Assembly (NCBI GenBank): GCA_902475545.1
Contig: CABRZP010000004.1
Span: 62,001 to 126,000 of the forward strand
Direction: 5' to 3'
Origin: an uncultured bacterium
GTDB lineage: Bacteria; Cyanobacteriota; Vampirovibrionia; Gastranaerophilales; Gastranaerophilaceae
DNA length: 64,000 nucleotides
Part shown: piece after piece, positions 34,710 to 43,565 of the stretch
Position numbering within the stretch: the stretch's first letter is position 1
How the letters are laid out: every line of letters starts with the position of its first letter
Notes under the pieces: generated by a model
Told to the model about the DNA's origin: nothing
What the model saw: only the letters and a program-made list of their open reading frames with translations
Database searches by the model: none
Program-made: the position numbers and the translations under genes

Positions 34710-34725
34710 ATTACATATATGAAAT
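34710..34725. promoter_or_regulatory. Operator-like palindrome, site 2, over XRE start codon
   Basis: ATTACATATATGAAAT overlaps the ATG (34719) of the XRE gene and is a near copy of site 1. Binding here would block its own gene, a typical autoregulatory arrangement. Confidence 0.5.
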
Positions 34726-34970
34726 GTACTGATGAGAAAAATCTAAAAGCATTTGGACAACATGTTCGTAAAATAAGAACAGCTAAATCAAATTCCTTGA
34801 ATGAAATTGCATTTAGCAGAGGTGGAGTTACTTCTGCAACATTAAGTCGAATAGAAAATGGACAGGTTGATTTTAAATTCTCATCTTTATTGAAATTAGC
34901 TCATACTTTGGATGTTTCTTTGGTTGATTTAGTCAAAGATTTTGAATACGAAATAAATTTGAATGAGTAG
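34719..34970 (+). CDS. XRE-family HTH transcriptional regulator
   Basis: An 83-aa protein that is little more than a Cro/C1-type DNA-binding domain: FGQHVRKIRTAKSNSLNEIAF, then GGVTSATLSRIENG and LLKLAHTLDVSLVDLV. No classic ribosome site precedes the ATG, and an operator-like palindrome covers it, so the transcript may be leaderless or weakly translated. It is divergent from a 90-aa acidic protein gene. The stop codon touches a direct repeat (34970-34998). Targets are unknown beyond likely autoregulation. Confidence 0.85.
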   Translation: MKCTDEKNLKAFGQHVRKIRTAKSNSLNEIAFSRGGVTSATLSRIENGQVDFKFSSLLKLAHTLDVSLVDLVKDFEYEINLNE

Positions 34971-34998
34971 GTTGGCTTTTAGCATAACAAATAACTGG
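34970..34998 (+). repeat. Direct repeat flanking repeat island, left copy
   Basis: AGGTTGGCTTTTA, variable 3-6 bases, then AACAAATAACTG. The right copy is at 35227-35257. The two flank a 228-base stretch that holds a MITE-like block. Confidence 0.65.
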
Positions 34999-35041
34999 AA
35001 CAAGTTCAGGATGACAATATAAAATAAATTTTATTTCTTCA

Positions 35042-35148
35042 TTTCTTTCTCTTTGGAGCCATGCAAAGAGAAAGAAACCGAAGCAAAGAAAGAGAAACTG
35101 GCGACCAAATAAACGAGTTATCAGAAAATACGTTTCCGAACCTTCCTA
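35042..35148. repeat. MITE-like element, copy 2
   Basis: A perfect 14-bp inverted repeat (35042-35055 with 35064-35077, 8-nt loop) is followed by the block 35087-35148. That block contains AGAAAGAGAAA, GACCAAAT, CGAGTTATCAG and ACGTTTCCGAACCTTCCTA. The block matches the inverted halves of the element at 6042-6360. This copy is a half-length form. Confidence 0.7.
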
Positions 35149-35226
35149 AAGTTTAATGATATTGTTTCATGCATTAGAAAAGCTTATTAGAAAAAGTGAC
35201 CCTGAAATAAATTCAGAGACATAAAT

Positions 35227-35257
35227 AGGTTGGCTTTTAAAATCCAACAAATAACTG
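35227..35257 (+). repeat. Direct repeat flanking repeat island, right copy
   Basis: AGGTTGGCTTTTA and AACAAATAACTG as in the left copy, separated here by AAATCC. It ends 7 nt before the stop of the DAHP synthase gene. Confidence 0.65.
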
Positions 35258-35264
35258 TGGTGTT

Positions 35265-36314
35265 TTACTCAACGTTTGGAATAGACATGCTCTTTTCAAG
35301 ATGTAGTGTGTCTATCAAATTGTTTATGCGGGTAAATACCTCTTTGAATTGCGGGATAGATAAGCTCTGTTTTCCGTCACTCAATGCTCTTGCCGGATTA
35401 TGGTGAACTTCCACCATCACCCCGTCTGCTCCAACAACTAATCCTGCTTTTGCCATTGGTTCTATAAGGTATCTTTGACCTGTTCCATGGCTCGGATCAA
35501 CTATTATTGGAAGATGAGAGTATTTTTTGATAACCGGAATTGCTGATATATCTAATAAATTCCTTGTAAATGCACTGTCAAAACTTTTCAACCCTCTTTC
35601 ACAAAGTATAACTTTTTCATTGCCGTTATACATAATGTGTTCTGCTGCAAGTAAAAATTCTCGGATAGTGCTTGCCGGACCTCTTTTTAAGATAATTGGT
35701 TTATCGCATTTCCCTACCGCTTTTAACAGTTTAAAGTTTTGCATGTTTCTTGCACCAATCTGAATAATATCTGCATATTTGTATACTAAATCCAAGTCTT
35801 CTGAATCCATAAGTTCTGTAACTACAAGAAGTCCTGTTTCTTCTTTCGCTTTTGCAAGATATTTTAAACCTTTTTCTCCAAGTCCGTCAAAATCGTATGG
35901 TGAAGTTCTAGGTTTGAATGCTCCCCCTCTTAGAAATTCACATCCAAGTTCTTTTGCTGCAATTGCAACTTGAAGAAGTCCTTCAAAATTATCTTCAACA
36001 GAACAAGGTCCAACCATAGCTACAGGTCGGTTTGCTCCTCCGATTTTAACTCCGTTTGAAAATTCTATAACGGTATCTTCTTGTTTTCTGTCTCGTGATG
36101 CAAGTCTGAACGGTTCACGGATAAATTTTATTTTTTTAACTCCATCCATTGCATCAATTTGATTAGCAGAAAGAGTTGTTTTGTCACCAAGGGCGTCAAT
36201 TACTGTATGGACATCACCCTCGTGAACGATTACCTGAAATCCGTGTTCTTTTAATAATCCCGTGACTGCATTAATATTTTCAACGGTTGCATCACGTTCC
36301 ATAATTATAATCAT
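35265..36314 (-). CDS. aroF: 3-deoxy-7-phosphoheptulonate synthase (DAHP synthase), type I beta
   Basis: First enzyme of the shikimate pathway; it condenses phosphoenolpyruvate and erythrose-4-phosphate. The 349-aa protein has an N-terminal ferredoxin-like regulatory domain (residues about 1-70, MIIIMERDATVENINAV). A TIM barrel follows with VGPCSVE, RGGAFKPRTSPYDFDGLG, GARNMQNF, LKRGPAST, LCERGLKSF, VDPSHGTG and MVEVHHNPARALSDG. This is the Thermotoga/Bacillus type with likely feedback control through the N-domain. The ATG is preceded by AAAAAAGGAA. Enolase, the source of PEP, is encoded next. Confidence 0.94.
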   Translation of the reverse strand: MIIIMERDATVENINAVTGLLKEHGFQVIVHEGDVHTVIDALGDKTTLSANQIDAMDGVKKIKFIREPFRLASRDRKQEDTVIEFSNGVKIGGANRPVAMVGPCSVEDNFEGLLQVAIAAKELGCEFLRGGAFKPRTSPYDFDGLGEKGLKYLAKAKEETGLLVVTELMDSEDLDLVYKYADIIQIGARNMQNFKLLKAVGKCDKPIILKRGPASTIREFLLAAEHIMYNGNEKVILCERGLKSFDSAFTRNLLDISAIPVIKKYSHLPIIVDPSHGTGQRYLIEPMAKAGLVVGADGVMVEVHHNPARALSDGKQSLSIPQFKEVFTRINNLIDTLHLEKSMSIPNVE

Positions 36315-36372
36315 AATTTCATTCCTTTTTTAAATTACATTATGATTATAATATTAAAACAAAGAAAAATAA

Positions 36373-37650
36373 TCAATGTTTTTTAGGATTGAAAGCATTT
36401 ATTCCTAAATATTTTGCATTTAAGCCAAGATGTTGTTCTATTTTTAATAATCGGTTATATTTAGCGATTCTTTCACTTCTGGATAGAGAACCGGTTTTAA
36501 TCTGACCGCTGTTTACTCCCACTGCCAAATCTGCAATGAAAGTATCTTCGGTTTCTCCTGAACGGTGTGAAATTATTGTTGTGTAGCCGTTATTTTTTGC
36601 ATAATTAATAGAGTTCAGTGTTTCTGTTAAGGTTCCTATTTGATTAGGTTTTATAAGTACTGAATTTGCGGTTGATTTTTCCAATCCCATTTTTATTCTT
36701 TCAAAATTTGTGACAAACAGATCATCCCCAACAAGCTGACATTTTTTCCCTAATCTTTGGGTTAAAATTCTCCAACCTTCCCAATCTTCCTGACTCATTC
36801 CGTCTTCAATAGAAATAATCGGGAATTTTTCAACAATGTTTTCTAAAATTTCTGCAAATTCTATGTTGGAATATCCGTAACCTCTTATAAAATATTTTCC
36901 CTTTTCAAAAAATTCGCTGGAGGCAACATCTAAACAGATTTTTACTTGATTGGTATTATAATTTGCACATTCTATTGCTTCGATTATTAATTCCAGAGCA
37001 TCTGTGTTTGTTGGAAGGTTTGGAGCAAAACCTCCTTCATCTCCTACACCGGTAGAGAGTTCTCGTTTTTTCAAAATTTCTTTCAAGCTGTAAAATATTT
37101 CTGCACCCATTTGAATTGCATGTTTGAAACTTTCTGCACCAACGGGAGCAATCATGAATTCTTGAAATTCAAGTCCGTTATTTGCATGAACTCCGCCGTT
37201 TAAAATGTTCATTAACGGTACAGGCATGGTTTGTCCGAATATTCCCCCTATATATTCGTAAAGCGGTAATTTATAATAATTTGCAGCTGTTCTTGCACAG
37301 GCTAATGATACTCCAAGTATGGCATTTGCCCCAAGTTTACTTTTGTTTTCTGTTCCGTCTAAATCGATTAATATTTTATCTATGGAAGCTTGTGAACAAA
37401 CATTTTTATTGATAAGTGCGGGTGCAATAATTTTGTTAACATTACTAACTGCTTGAAATACACCTTTACCGCCAAAATCTTCTTTGTTATCTCTGAGTTC
37501 TACTGCTTCAAATTTGCCGGTAGAGGCTCCTGATGGAACGGAGGCAATTCCGACTTCTCCTGAAAATAATGATACTTCAACTTCTACTGTAGGATTGCCT
37601 CTGGAATCTAAAATTTGTCTTGCATGAATATTTTTTATTGCTGATGCCAT
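36373..37650 (-). CDS. eno: Enolase
   Basis: Glycolytic enzyme that converts 2-phosphoglycerate to phosphoenolpyruvate. The 425-aa protein has all enolase signatures: ARQILDSRGNPTVEVEV, PSGASTGKFEAVELRD, GANAILGVSLA and MNILNGGVHANNGLEFQEF. It also has the metal ligands SIEDGMSQEDWEGW and GDDLFVTN, the catalytic lysine in LIKPNQIGT, and SHRSGETEDTFIADLAV. AGGAG is 8 nt before the ATG. It lies upstream of the DAHP synthase gene on the same strand, 59 nt apart. Confidence 0.97.
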   Translation of the reverse strand: MASAIKNIHARQILDSRGNPTVEVEVSLFSGEVGIASVPSGASTGKFEAVELRDNKEDFGGKGVFQAVSNVNKIIAPALINKNVCSQASIDKILIDLDGTENKSKLGANAILGVSLACARTAANYYKLPLYEYIGGIFGQTMPVPLMNILNGGVHANNGLEFQEFMIAPVGAESFKHAIQMGAEIFYSLKEILKKRELSTGVGDEGGFAPNLPTNTDALELIIEAIECANYNTNQVKICLDVASSEFFEKGKYFIRGYGYSNIEFAEILENIVEKFPIISIEDGMSQEDWEGWRILTQRLGKKCQLVGDDLFVTNFERIKMGLEKSTANSVLIKPNQIGTLTETLNSINYAKNNGYTTIISHRSGETEDTFIADLAVGVNSGQIKTGSLSRSERIAKYNRLLKIEQHLGLNAKYLGINAFNPKKH

Positions 37651-37733
37651 AATTGTTTCTCCTAAAATTTACTTTAAAACTTTAATTAAATTTTTAAGTA
37701 GAAACAATTAGTCAGTCAGATTAAGTATATTGG

Positions 37734-38393
37734 TTAAATATATTTAAAAATTTCCTCCGGAGTATCAATAATAATTTCTGCGTTGTTTTCAATAAGAAAT
37801 TGTTTTGTTTTAAATCCCCAACTTACACTAATACACTCCAAGTTTGCATTTTTTGCGGTTAAAATATCTACCTCAGAATCTCCAACATAAACAGATTCAT
37901 TGTTATTTGCGTTAAATGTTTTTATGACTTTTAAAACAGTATCAGGATGTGGTTTTTTTCTAATTCCTTCAGCTTCATTTTCTCCCGCAGCAAAATCTAT
38001 CAAATTGGGAAAATATTTATTGCAAAGTTCTTTAACTGCAATGTCAAATTTATTTGAAACAACTGCTATTGTACAGCCTTGCTGTTTTAAATTTTCCAGC
38101 ATTTTTATAATACCTTTATAAGGAGCCGTTTTATTGTACATATTTTGTGCATAATTCTGTTTAAAAATATTTAAACATTCTGTGAAATTTGGATTATTTA
38201 ATCCGTCAGGAATAGCACGTTCGATTAGTTTTGCAACTCCATTTCCTACAAATTGTCTGATTTCGTCTATTGTTCTTTCTTTATATTCAAAATGTTTTAG
38301 TGCAAAATTTGTGCTGTCTGTTAAATCTTCAAGTGTGTTTAACAGAGTTCCGTCTAAATCAAAGATTATTAGATTTTTGTTCATATTTCTCAT
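37734..38393 (-). CDS. gph: HAD-family phosphatase, phosphoglycolate phosphatase-like
   Basis: The 219-aa protein has the four HAD motifs: IFDLDGTLL near residue 12, VVSNKF, KKPHPD and VGDSEVDILTAKNA. A helical cap (RQFVGNGVAKLIERAI) lies in between. The cap and PHPD motif match phosphoglycolate phosphatase (Gph/PgpP) and PPi-type PpaX; substrate cannot be fixed by eye. ATG 38393 and ATG 38384 are both possible starts; neither has a good ribosome site. It is divergent from a small membrane protein gene. Confidence 0.87.
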   Translation of the reverse strand: MRNMNKNLIIFDLDGTLLNTLEDLTDSTNFALKHFEYKERTIDEIRQFVGNGVAKLIERAIPDGLNNPNFTECLNIFKQNYAQNMYNKTAPYKGIIKMLENLKQQGCTIAVVSNKFDIAVKELCNKYFPNLIDFAAGENEAEGIRKKPHPDTVLKVIKTFNANNNESVYVGDSEVDILTAKNANLECISVSWGFKTKQFLIENNAEIIIDTPEEIFKYI

Positions 38394-38458
38394 CAAAAAT
38401 AATTATACTTCAAAAATTCTTTATGCTAAATTTGAGTTATAAAAATGAAAGGTTTTAT

Positions 38459-38896
38459 ATGGATAAAATTTCGGCAGAACAAGATAAAAAATATACTAAA
38501 TTATTCCGGTTTACACTATTTATGCTTTTAATTTTCGGAGCTGTTTTATCTGCTGTTTTTACTAATTATAAGGAAGAAGTTTTAGTATGTAAGAAATCAA
38601 CTGATATTTGTTTTGTGAAAAGAACTAATTTAATTAACAAAAAATCAACTAAAAAACTTGTAAAATATTCAGATATCTCAGATGTTAGTTATTTTAAAGA
38701 AAGAATAAAAGGAAACAGGTTTGCAAAAGGGTATTCAAAGTATCTTATAACATTTATCAAAAAGGATAATAATCCTGTAGTTATCTTTTCCGGAGCCTAT
38801 TATGAAAAAACAAAATTGAACTCTGATATAGAAAAATTATCGGAACAAATATATAATGATGAAGATACTGTTTTTCTGATTAAAACAGATGAATAA
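38459..38896 (+). CDS. Hypothetical single-span membrane protein
   Basis: The start is ATG 38459 (GAAAGG 7 nt upstream); longer in-frame starts run antisense through the phosphatase gene. The 145-aa product has one membrane segment near residues 15-35 (FTLFMLLIFGAVLSAVF). A basic, strand-rich domain follows with Cys in VLVCKKSTDICFVKR and a repeating KxLVKYSDISDVSYFKE pattern. This may be a PH-like fold, but that is only an impression. Function unknown. Confidence 0.65.
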   Translation: MDKISAEQDKKYTKLFRFTLFMLLIFGAVLSAVFTNYKEEVLVCKKSTDICFVKRTNLINKKSTKKLVKYSDISDVSYFKERIKGNRFAKGYSKYLITFIKKDNNPVVIFSGAYYEKTKLNSDIEKLSEQIYNDEDTVFLIKTDE

Positions 38897-38904
38897 TTAA
38901 AATT

Positions 38905-38933
38905 TTGACAAAATTATATCTGTTGGATATCCT
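38905..38933 (+). promoter_or_regulatory. Possible sigma-70 promoter
   Basis: TTGACA (38905-38910), 17-nt spacer, TATCCT (38928-38933). It lies about 285 nt before the gene at 39219 and just before a palindrome, so it may be repressed or may drive a short untranslated RNA. The rest of the 320-base gap holds AT-rich sequence with no open frame worth calling. Confidence 0.4.
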
Positions 38934-38934
38934 T

Positions 38935-38959
38935 GAAACTATACTATAGTATAAGTTTC
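38935..38959. promoter_or_regulatory. Palindrome: operator or terminator
   Basis: GAAACT, a perfect 12-bp palindrome ATACTATAGTAT, one A, then AGTTTC, followed by a T-rich tract. It could end the 38459 transcript or bind a regulator at the start point of the promoter 38905-38933. Confidence 0.45.
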
Positions 38960-39218
38960 CATTTTTATTTTTGTGAAAATTTTGGCAAAATTTTTGAATA
39001 ATTGCAGATTTTTACGGAAAATCTCCTCCTTAAGATGTAAATTTGAAAAATTTTTGGTATTTTTTTTGTTTTTATGTTATAAATTTGTTAAAAGTTTAGA
39101 AATGTTAAGTGGCTAAATGTTACTTATAGCTTGATTTTTTAAGTTTTTAAAATTTTAATCTTTTATTTATTTTAAAAAAGTAGTAGTATAAAAATATAAA
39201 TTTAAAGGAGGTCCAAAA

Positions 39219-39449
39219 ATGTTTACATCTAGTAAAAAAGAACAAAAAGAAATGCAAGTTCAAATTATTGAATCAGCTGGTAAAATTTATAATTACTTGT
39301 CTGACAAAGGTGAAGTTACAATCAACAAATTAAGAAAAGATATGGATTTAGATGATAATTTCACTTACATGGGTTTAGGTTGGTTATCTAGAGAAGATAA
39401 AATTTCTTATACTCAAAAACCAAAATCAATTACTGTTAAATTAGTTTAA
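39219..39449 (+). CDS. Winged-helix protein, DUF2582-like
   Basis: A 76-aa protein with a very strong ribosome site (AAAGGAGG). The sequence IIESAGKIYNYLSDKGEVTINKLRKDM, then FTYMGLGWLSREDKISYTQ has the pattern of the small DUF2582 winged-helix family (residues about 15-72). Members are presumed nucleic-acid binding, but their role is not established. It has its own terminator and a 320-base AT-rich upstream region, suggesting high, regulated expression as a single gene. Confidence 0.8.
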   Translation: MFTSSKKEQKEMQVQIIESAGKIYNYLSDKGEVTINKLRKDMDLDDNFTYMGLGWLSREDKISYTQKPKSITVKLV

Positions 39450-39470
39450 TTAACAGAAAAGAGAAATTTA

Positions 39471-39502
39471 AAAGCGGGAAAATTTATTTTCCCGCTTTTT
39501 TA
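39471..39502 (+). terminator. Rho-independent terminator
   Basis: AAAAGCGGGAAAA pairs with TTTTCCCGCTTTT around a short TTTA-type loop, followed by T residues. Confidence 0.88.
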
Positions 39503-39536
39503 TTATGTGATAAAATAATAAAAAAGCGGAGGGGTC

Positions 39537-39938
39537 ATGAATTTTAATATTTTTAGTCCTAAGGGAGAGATTGATAGAAGTACATTTGTTATATATTATA
39601 TTCTTTTAACTGTTTTATATTTTATTATCGGATGGCTTATTTTTCCGTTATTTTTAAAATATAAATGGAATTCAGTAGTTGTTGAAATTTTATTATTTAT
39701 TGTTAATTTATTTATTTTATTTAATTATAAAAAACGAATAGTACAATTTCTGAAAAACCTTATTGGCTCCGTAATTCTTTCATTTATTTTAACATTTGAC
39801 CATCTTCTTCTGCCTATTTTGTTGCAAAAAGATGGGGATGCTTCATTTATTGTATTTTTAATTTTGGTTATTTTTACATTTATTGTGCAGCCTGCAATTG
39901 TAGCAATGATTCCTGCAAAAATAACCAAGAATAGTTGA
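39537..39938 (+). CDS. Hypothetical four-span membrane protein
   Basis: A 133-aa, very hydrophobic protein with four probable membrane helices (starting near residues 17, 47, 70 and 103). The N-terminal FSPKGEIDRSTFVIYYI resembles the start of DUF805-type inner-membrane proteins (FxGRxxRxxFW), but the match is loose. The ribosome site GGAGGGG precedes the ATG closely. Function unknown. Confidence 0.65.
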   Translation: MNFNIFSPKGEIDRSTFVIYYILLTVLYFIIGWLIFPLFLKYKWNSVVVEILLFIVNLFILFNYKKRIVQFLKNLIGSVILSFILTFDHLLLPILLQKDGDASFIVFLILVIFTFIVQPAIVAMIPAKITKNS

Positions 39939-39964
39939 TTTAACCTGATTTATAATTTTGTAAA

Positions 39965-39980
39965 GAATTGTTAACAATTC
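39965..39980. promoter_or_regulatory. Perfect 16-bp palindrome upstream of 40065
   Basis: GAATTGTTAACAATTC, followed by GCTGTTTTTG. It may be an operator for the large gene at 40065 or a weak terminator of the gene before it. Confidence 0.4.
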
Positions 39981-40064
39981 GCTGTTTTTGTCTGTAAAAC
40001 TTAAAGATTAGATAATGAAATTCCGATATCTGTATGTGTATATCAATGGATAAAGGGAATTTCA

Positions 40065-43000
40065 ATGAAAGTTGATTCAAATAAAAAAAGCAGTAAACTT
40101 ATTGTTGACAGTAGCAAAGGCTCTGCTCCTTTAGATGAACAATATACTGAAGGATATTCTCAGAATATCATTGATCTTGCTATGCAATATAAAGCAACTT
40201 ATGGTTCTAAATATTCAGATGAATTTTATTTACAATATGCAAGCAGAGCTCTTTCAATTTCTTCTTTAAAAGTTATGGCAAGTCATACTTCAGGTAATGC
40301 TGCCAATGCTGCTATTCAAGATCCTGAATGGGCAGGTTATTCTTACGAAGAAATAATTCAGATGGAACATAACGGATATAAAATTCCTCAAGAAGTTCTT
40401 TTGTGGGCTCATGCTCAAGCTGAATCTGATATTACTTCATACCAGTGTGTTACAGATGCATCAACTGCTGATGATGGTTCTACTGATGCTCCGAATGCAG
40501 AATCAGATATCAATACTATTCTTGCAAATGCTCAAAAATATATTATTAAAGCTGAAAAAGCTGAAGAAGAAATTAAAGCTAAAACTGAAGAATTTGAATC
40601 TGTAAAAAGTAAAGCCTTACAAATAAAAAAAGATAACGAAGATTCTTTCAAAGAAGCATCTCAAAAGATTTCTAAAATGAAACAAGAATGGGATGATTTA
40701 AACAAAAAAGCTAAAGAAGGTTCATTATCTTCTACAGAAGAAAAAAGATACAATGAGTTATCTAAATTGATTTCAGCTGATACTAAAAAGAATGTAGCAT
40801 CTAATCAATCTAATGTTGAAGCTTTAGATGAATTATTTGCAACAATGAATGGTCTGAATGATTTGATTGAACAAGATAATGCTTTGGTTGAAGATATTAA
40901 ACAAGTTACTTCAAACTTAGGTAATCTTGATAAGTCATATAATGATAATCAAAAGAAACATGTAAACAATGCAATTGCCCCAACAGGTGACAGTTTATTG
41001 TCACAAACATTATTTGGTTTGTTTGGTCCTGCTGCAATTCTTCAAAAAGCCTATAAAGCAGGTAAAGATTTAGGAAATGATGTTGTTGCTCTTGATGAAA
41101 ATGCTAAAAGTTCAGAAAGCGTTGAAGTAGTTCAATTTGCTGAAGACTATAAAACTTCAATAGAAGAACAAAAAGAACTTGCTGAAAAAGTTGAAGGCAA
41201 TAATACTACCAATAATCCAAGTGCTCCTAAAGTAAATAACAATCCGGTTAAAGCTAATTTAAGCAAATCTTCAGATAAAAATTACACCGCTAATGATATT
41301 AAAGATATGTCAAATTCTACAGGTAGTTCATTTAACAAAGGTAATGGAGTAATGGAAGGGCTTTCAATTGCTACAACAGTTGCCAGTGGTGTTAGAGCTG
41401 CAGGTAGTATAGCTTCAGGTTTTGCTTCTGTTGGTTTATTGTATAGCCCGATTTGGGATGCTCAAGCAATGTCTATATTGAATATAAATACCGGTATTGC
41501 TATAGCATCTGCTGCTACGGCTACTGCTTCAATGGCTGTTCTTGAAGTGGAACAGGCAAATGTTAAGAAAACTCTTAAAACTATTCAGAAAGATATGAAG
41601 AAAACTGATCAAGAAATGAAAAAATTACTTTCTGAATATAAAGCTTCAAGTAAAAAACATGAAAAGATTGTTCAATCTTATGAAATTAATAGTGCCAAAT
41701 TTGAACAACTCCAAGAAAAAGAATTGAAAAGAAACGAAGAAGCACAAGCAGCCGAAGATGAAAATCAAAATAATGATGAAAAAACTTCCGGTGCCGGGAA
41801 AAATCAAAAAGATGACAATAATAGTAACTTGTCAGAAATGTCTAATTTAGCTGGTCAAATGCAATCATCTGCTATGCAGGATAAAATGTTAACCAAAAAA
41901 ATGGATAAGAATATTAAAGCTAAAGATGCAATGGTAATAAAAAACAAAAAGAATGCACAAGCTTTGACTGCAAAAAATGATAATTTTAAAAGCAGAAATA
42001 AAAGCAATAAAAAAATATCAAATATGGCTATTGCTACAGGTGCGATGACAGCTTTGTCCGGTGGTATGTTTGCACTTTATGCCGGTGTACAGAATGGAAT
42101 TGGAAAAGCTTTGCAAAGTAATATATGGACTTTAGCATACGGTCTTTTACTTGAGGGATTATCCAATGCTGTTACTGCAACTGCTACTAAAACTATGATT
42201 GTTGGTGGTGCAACAAGTGTTCTTGGTGCTACAGGTCGAGTTTTAAGTAGTGTTGCCGATGGTGTTGTTAAAGATACAAATTCAGGTTTGAAAGAAATAT
42301 CTAATAATATCAATGATAAAAATAAAGAACTTCGCGAAATGAAAAAAGATGTAAAAAATTGGGATAAAGCAGAAGTTCCAAGATTTATGTTTTCACCTAG
42401 TGATAACAATAATAATGATTCTAAATCATCAGGTTCAGGTTTTAAAGGCGTTCCGGGTGATGACTCAGCTCAGTCATCTGCTGATGATTCAAAATCAGTT
42501 GCATTAAATATCCCATCGTTAGATAACAACAATAATGCTGGTGTTGGATCTCAAAATCAAGGTGCAGTTAACAATAATGTGGTTCCGGTTCAATCACAAG
42601 AAGATAAAAAGCCTCAAGGGGTTGAAACTAAACAATCTGTTGTTAAATTCGAAAATTCAAACAATGAAACTCCAAAATCAGTTGATGAAATTGCACAACA
42701 AAAATCTAATAAACAAAATTCTGTACAACAAAAAACTCAAGAAGCTAAAACACCTCAAGAAAGAGTTGAGAAAAAATCACCTTTAGTTAAAAATGCTGAA
42801 GAAAAAGCTAGTAAAGCTGTTTCTAATCCTGATAAGAAAAAAGCTGATAAACAAACTAACAAACAATCTAAAGAAGTTGCAGCTCAATCTAATGAACAAC
42901 GTATGAATCAAAAATTGGCAAATGATAAGAATGAAATTCTTGGAGAATTAAGAGCAATTGAACGCGATAGCAAATCTGCCGAAAATTCATCAGATAAAGT

Positions 43001-43502
43001 TGATGCACTTCTTAAAAATAATGCGGCTAAATCAAAATTATTGAAACAACAGTTCGATGGCTTAAATGCAGATGTTCAAAATATTAAAGTTGATGAAAAG
43101 AATGCAAAATCTGTGAAAACTCTTCAAAAAGATTTTGAAAAAGATTCAACAGAAGTTGATAATATTGTAGTTGTTCTAAACAATAAATCTTCAAAGACTG
43201 CTGCTACATCAAATGAAAATCTTGAAGATGATAAAGATATCAATAAGGATGATATGATTGCAATTGTGAACGATGCAATTGATGAAAAAGAACAAGAAAA
43301 GGTTCAAGAAGAAGAACTTTCAGAAGATACAAATATTCTTGCAGCTTCTGCATCAACAAACGTAAATGCTGCAAAAGATATAATAACAGATGACAAGGCT
43401 GATAGAAAACTTGCGAGATTTAACAATGACAGTATTATTGAATCTAAGAAAAAACGTAAGAAAGTTCAAGCTGTTTCAGCTTCTTCTAACAAAAAAGCTT
43501 AA
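40065..43502 (+). CDS. Very large coiled-coil protein with hydrophobic hairpins, translocator- or effector-like
   Basis: A 1145-aa protein without signal peptide, start ATG 40065 after AAAGGGAA. The layout is: a polar head (residues 1-130); coiled coil (about 155-300); a short hydrophobic patch LFGLFGPAAILQKAY (about 315-332); Gly/Ala-rich hydrophobic block (about 428-492, including ASGVRAAGSIASGFASVG); coiled coil (495-570); and a second hydrophobic block (about 652-730). A low-complexity Asn/Gln/Lys/Ser tail runs from about 780 to the end. This plan recalls pore-forming translocators of type III systems or large secreted effectors. No homologue is recognised and no secretion genes are adjacent. 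Confidence 0.75.
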   Translation: MKVDSNKKSSKLIVDSSKGSAPLDEQYTEGYSQNIIDLAMQYKATYGSKYSDEFYLQYASRALSISSLKVMASHTSGNAANAAIQDPEWAGYSYEEIIQMEHNGYKIPQEVLLWAHAQAESDITSYQCVTDASTADDGSTDAPNAESDINTILANAQKYIIKAEKAEEEIKAKTEEFESVKSKALQIKKDNEDSFKEASQKISKMKQEWDDLNKKAKEGSLSSTEEKRYNELSKLISADTKKNVASNQSNVEALDELFATMNGLNDLIEQDNALVEDIKQVTSNLGNLDKSYNDNQKKHVNNAIAPTGDSLLSQTLFGLFGPAAILQKAYKAGKDLGNDVVALDENAKSSESVEVVQFAEDYKTSIEEQKELAEKVEGNNTTNNPSAPKVNNNPVKANLSKSSDKNYTANDIKDMSNSTGSSFNKGNGVMEGLSIATTVASGVRAAGSIASGFASVGLLYSPIWDAQAMSILNINTGIAIASAATATASMAVLEVEQANVKKTLKTIQKDMKKTDQEMKKLLSEYKASSKKHEKIVQSYEINSAKFEQLQEKELKRNEEAQAAEDENQNNDEKTSGAGKNQKDDNNSNLSEMSNLAGQMQSSAMQDKMLTKKMDKNIKAKDAMVIKNKKNAQALTAKNDNFKSRNKSNKKISNMAIATGAMTALSGGMFALYAGVQNGIGKALQSNIWTLAYGLLLEGLSNAVTATATKTMIVGGATSVLGATGRVLSSVADGVVKDTNSGLKEISNNINDKNKELREMKKDVKNWDKAEVPRFMFSPSDNNNNDSKSSGSGFKGVPGDDSAQSSADDSKSVALNIPSLDNNNNAGVGSQNQGAVNNNVVPVQSQEDKKPQGVETKQSVVKFENSNNETPKSVDEIAQQKSNKQNSVQQKTQEAKTPQERVEKKSPLVKNAEEKASKAVSNPDKKKADKQTNKQSKEVAAQSNEQRMNQKLANDKNEILGELRAIERDSKSAENSSDKVDALLKNNAAKSKLLKQQFDGLNADVQNIKVDEKNAKSVKTLQKDFEKDSTEVDNIVVVLNNKSSKTAATSNENLEDDKDINKDDMIAIVNDAIDEKEQEKVQEEELSEDTNILAASASTNVNAAKDIITDDKADRKLARFNNDSIIESKKKRKKVQAVSASSNKKA

Positions 43503-43510
43503 TAGTAATT

Positions 43511-43543
43511 AAAAGCGGCGGGAATTTATTCCCGCCGCTTTTT
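43511..43543. terminator. Strong bidirectional terminator
   Basis: AAAAGCGGCGGGAA (43511-43524) pairs perfectly with TTCCCGCCGCTTTT (43529-43542). It separates the large unknown gene from the convergent adhE. Confidence 0.92.
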
Positions 43544-43565
43544 AGTTTGTATTCTATTAAATCAA

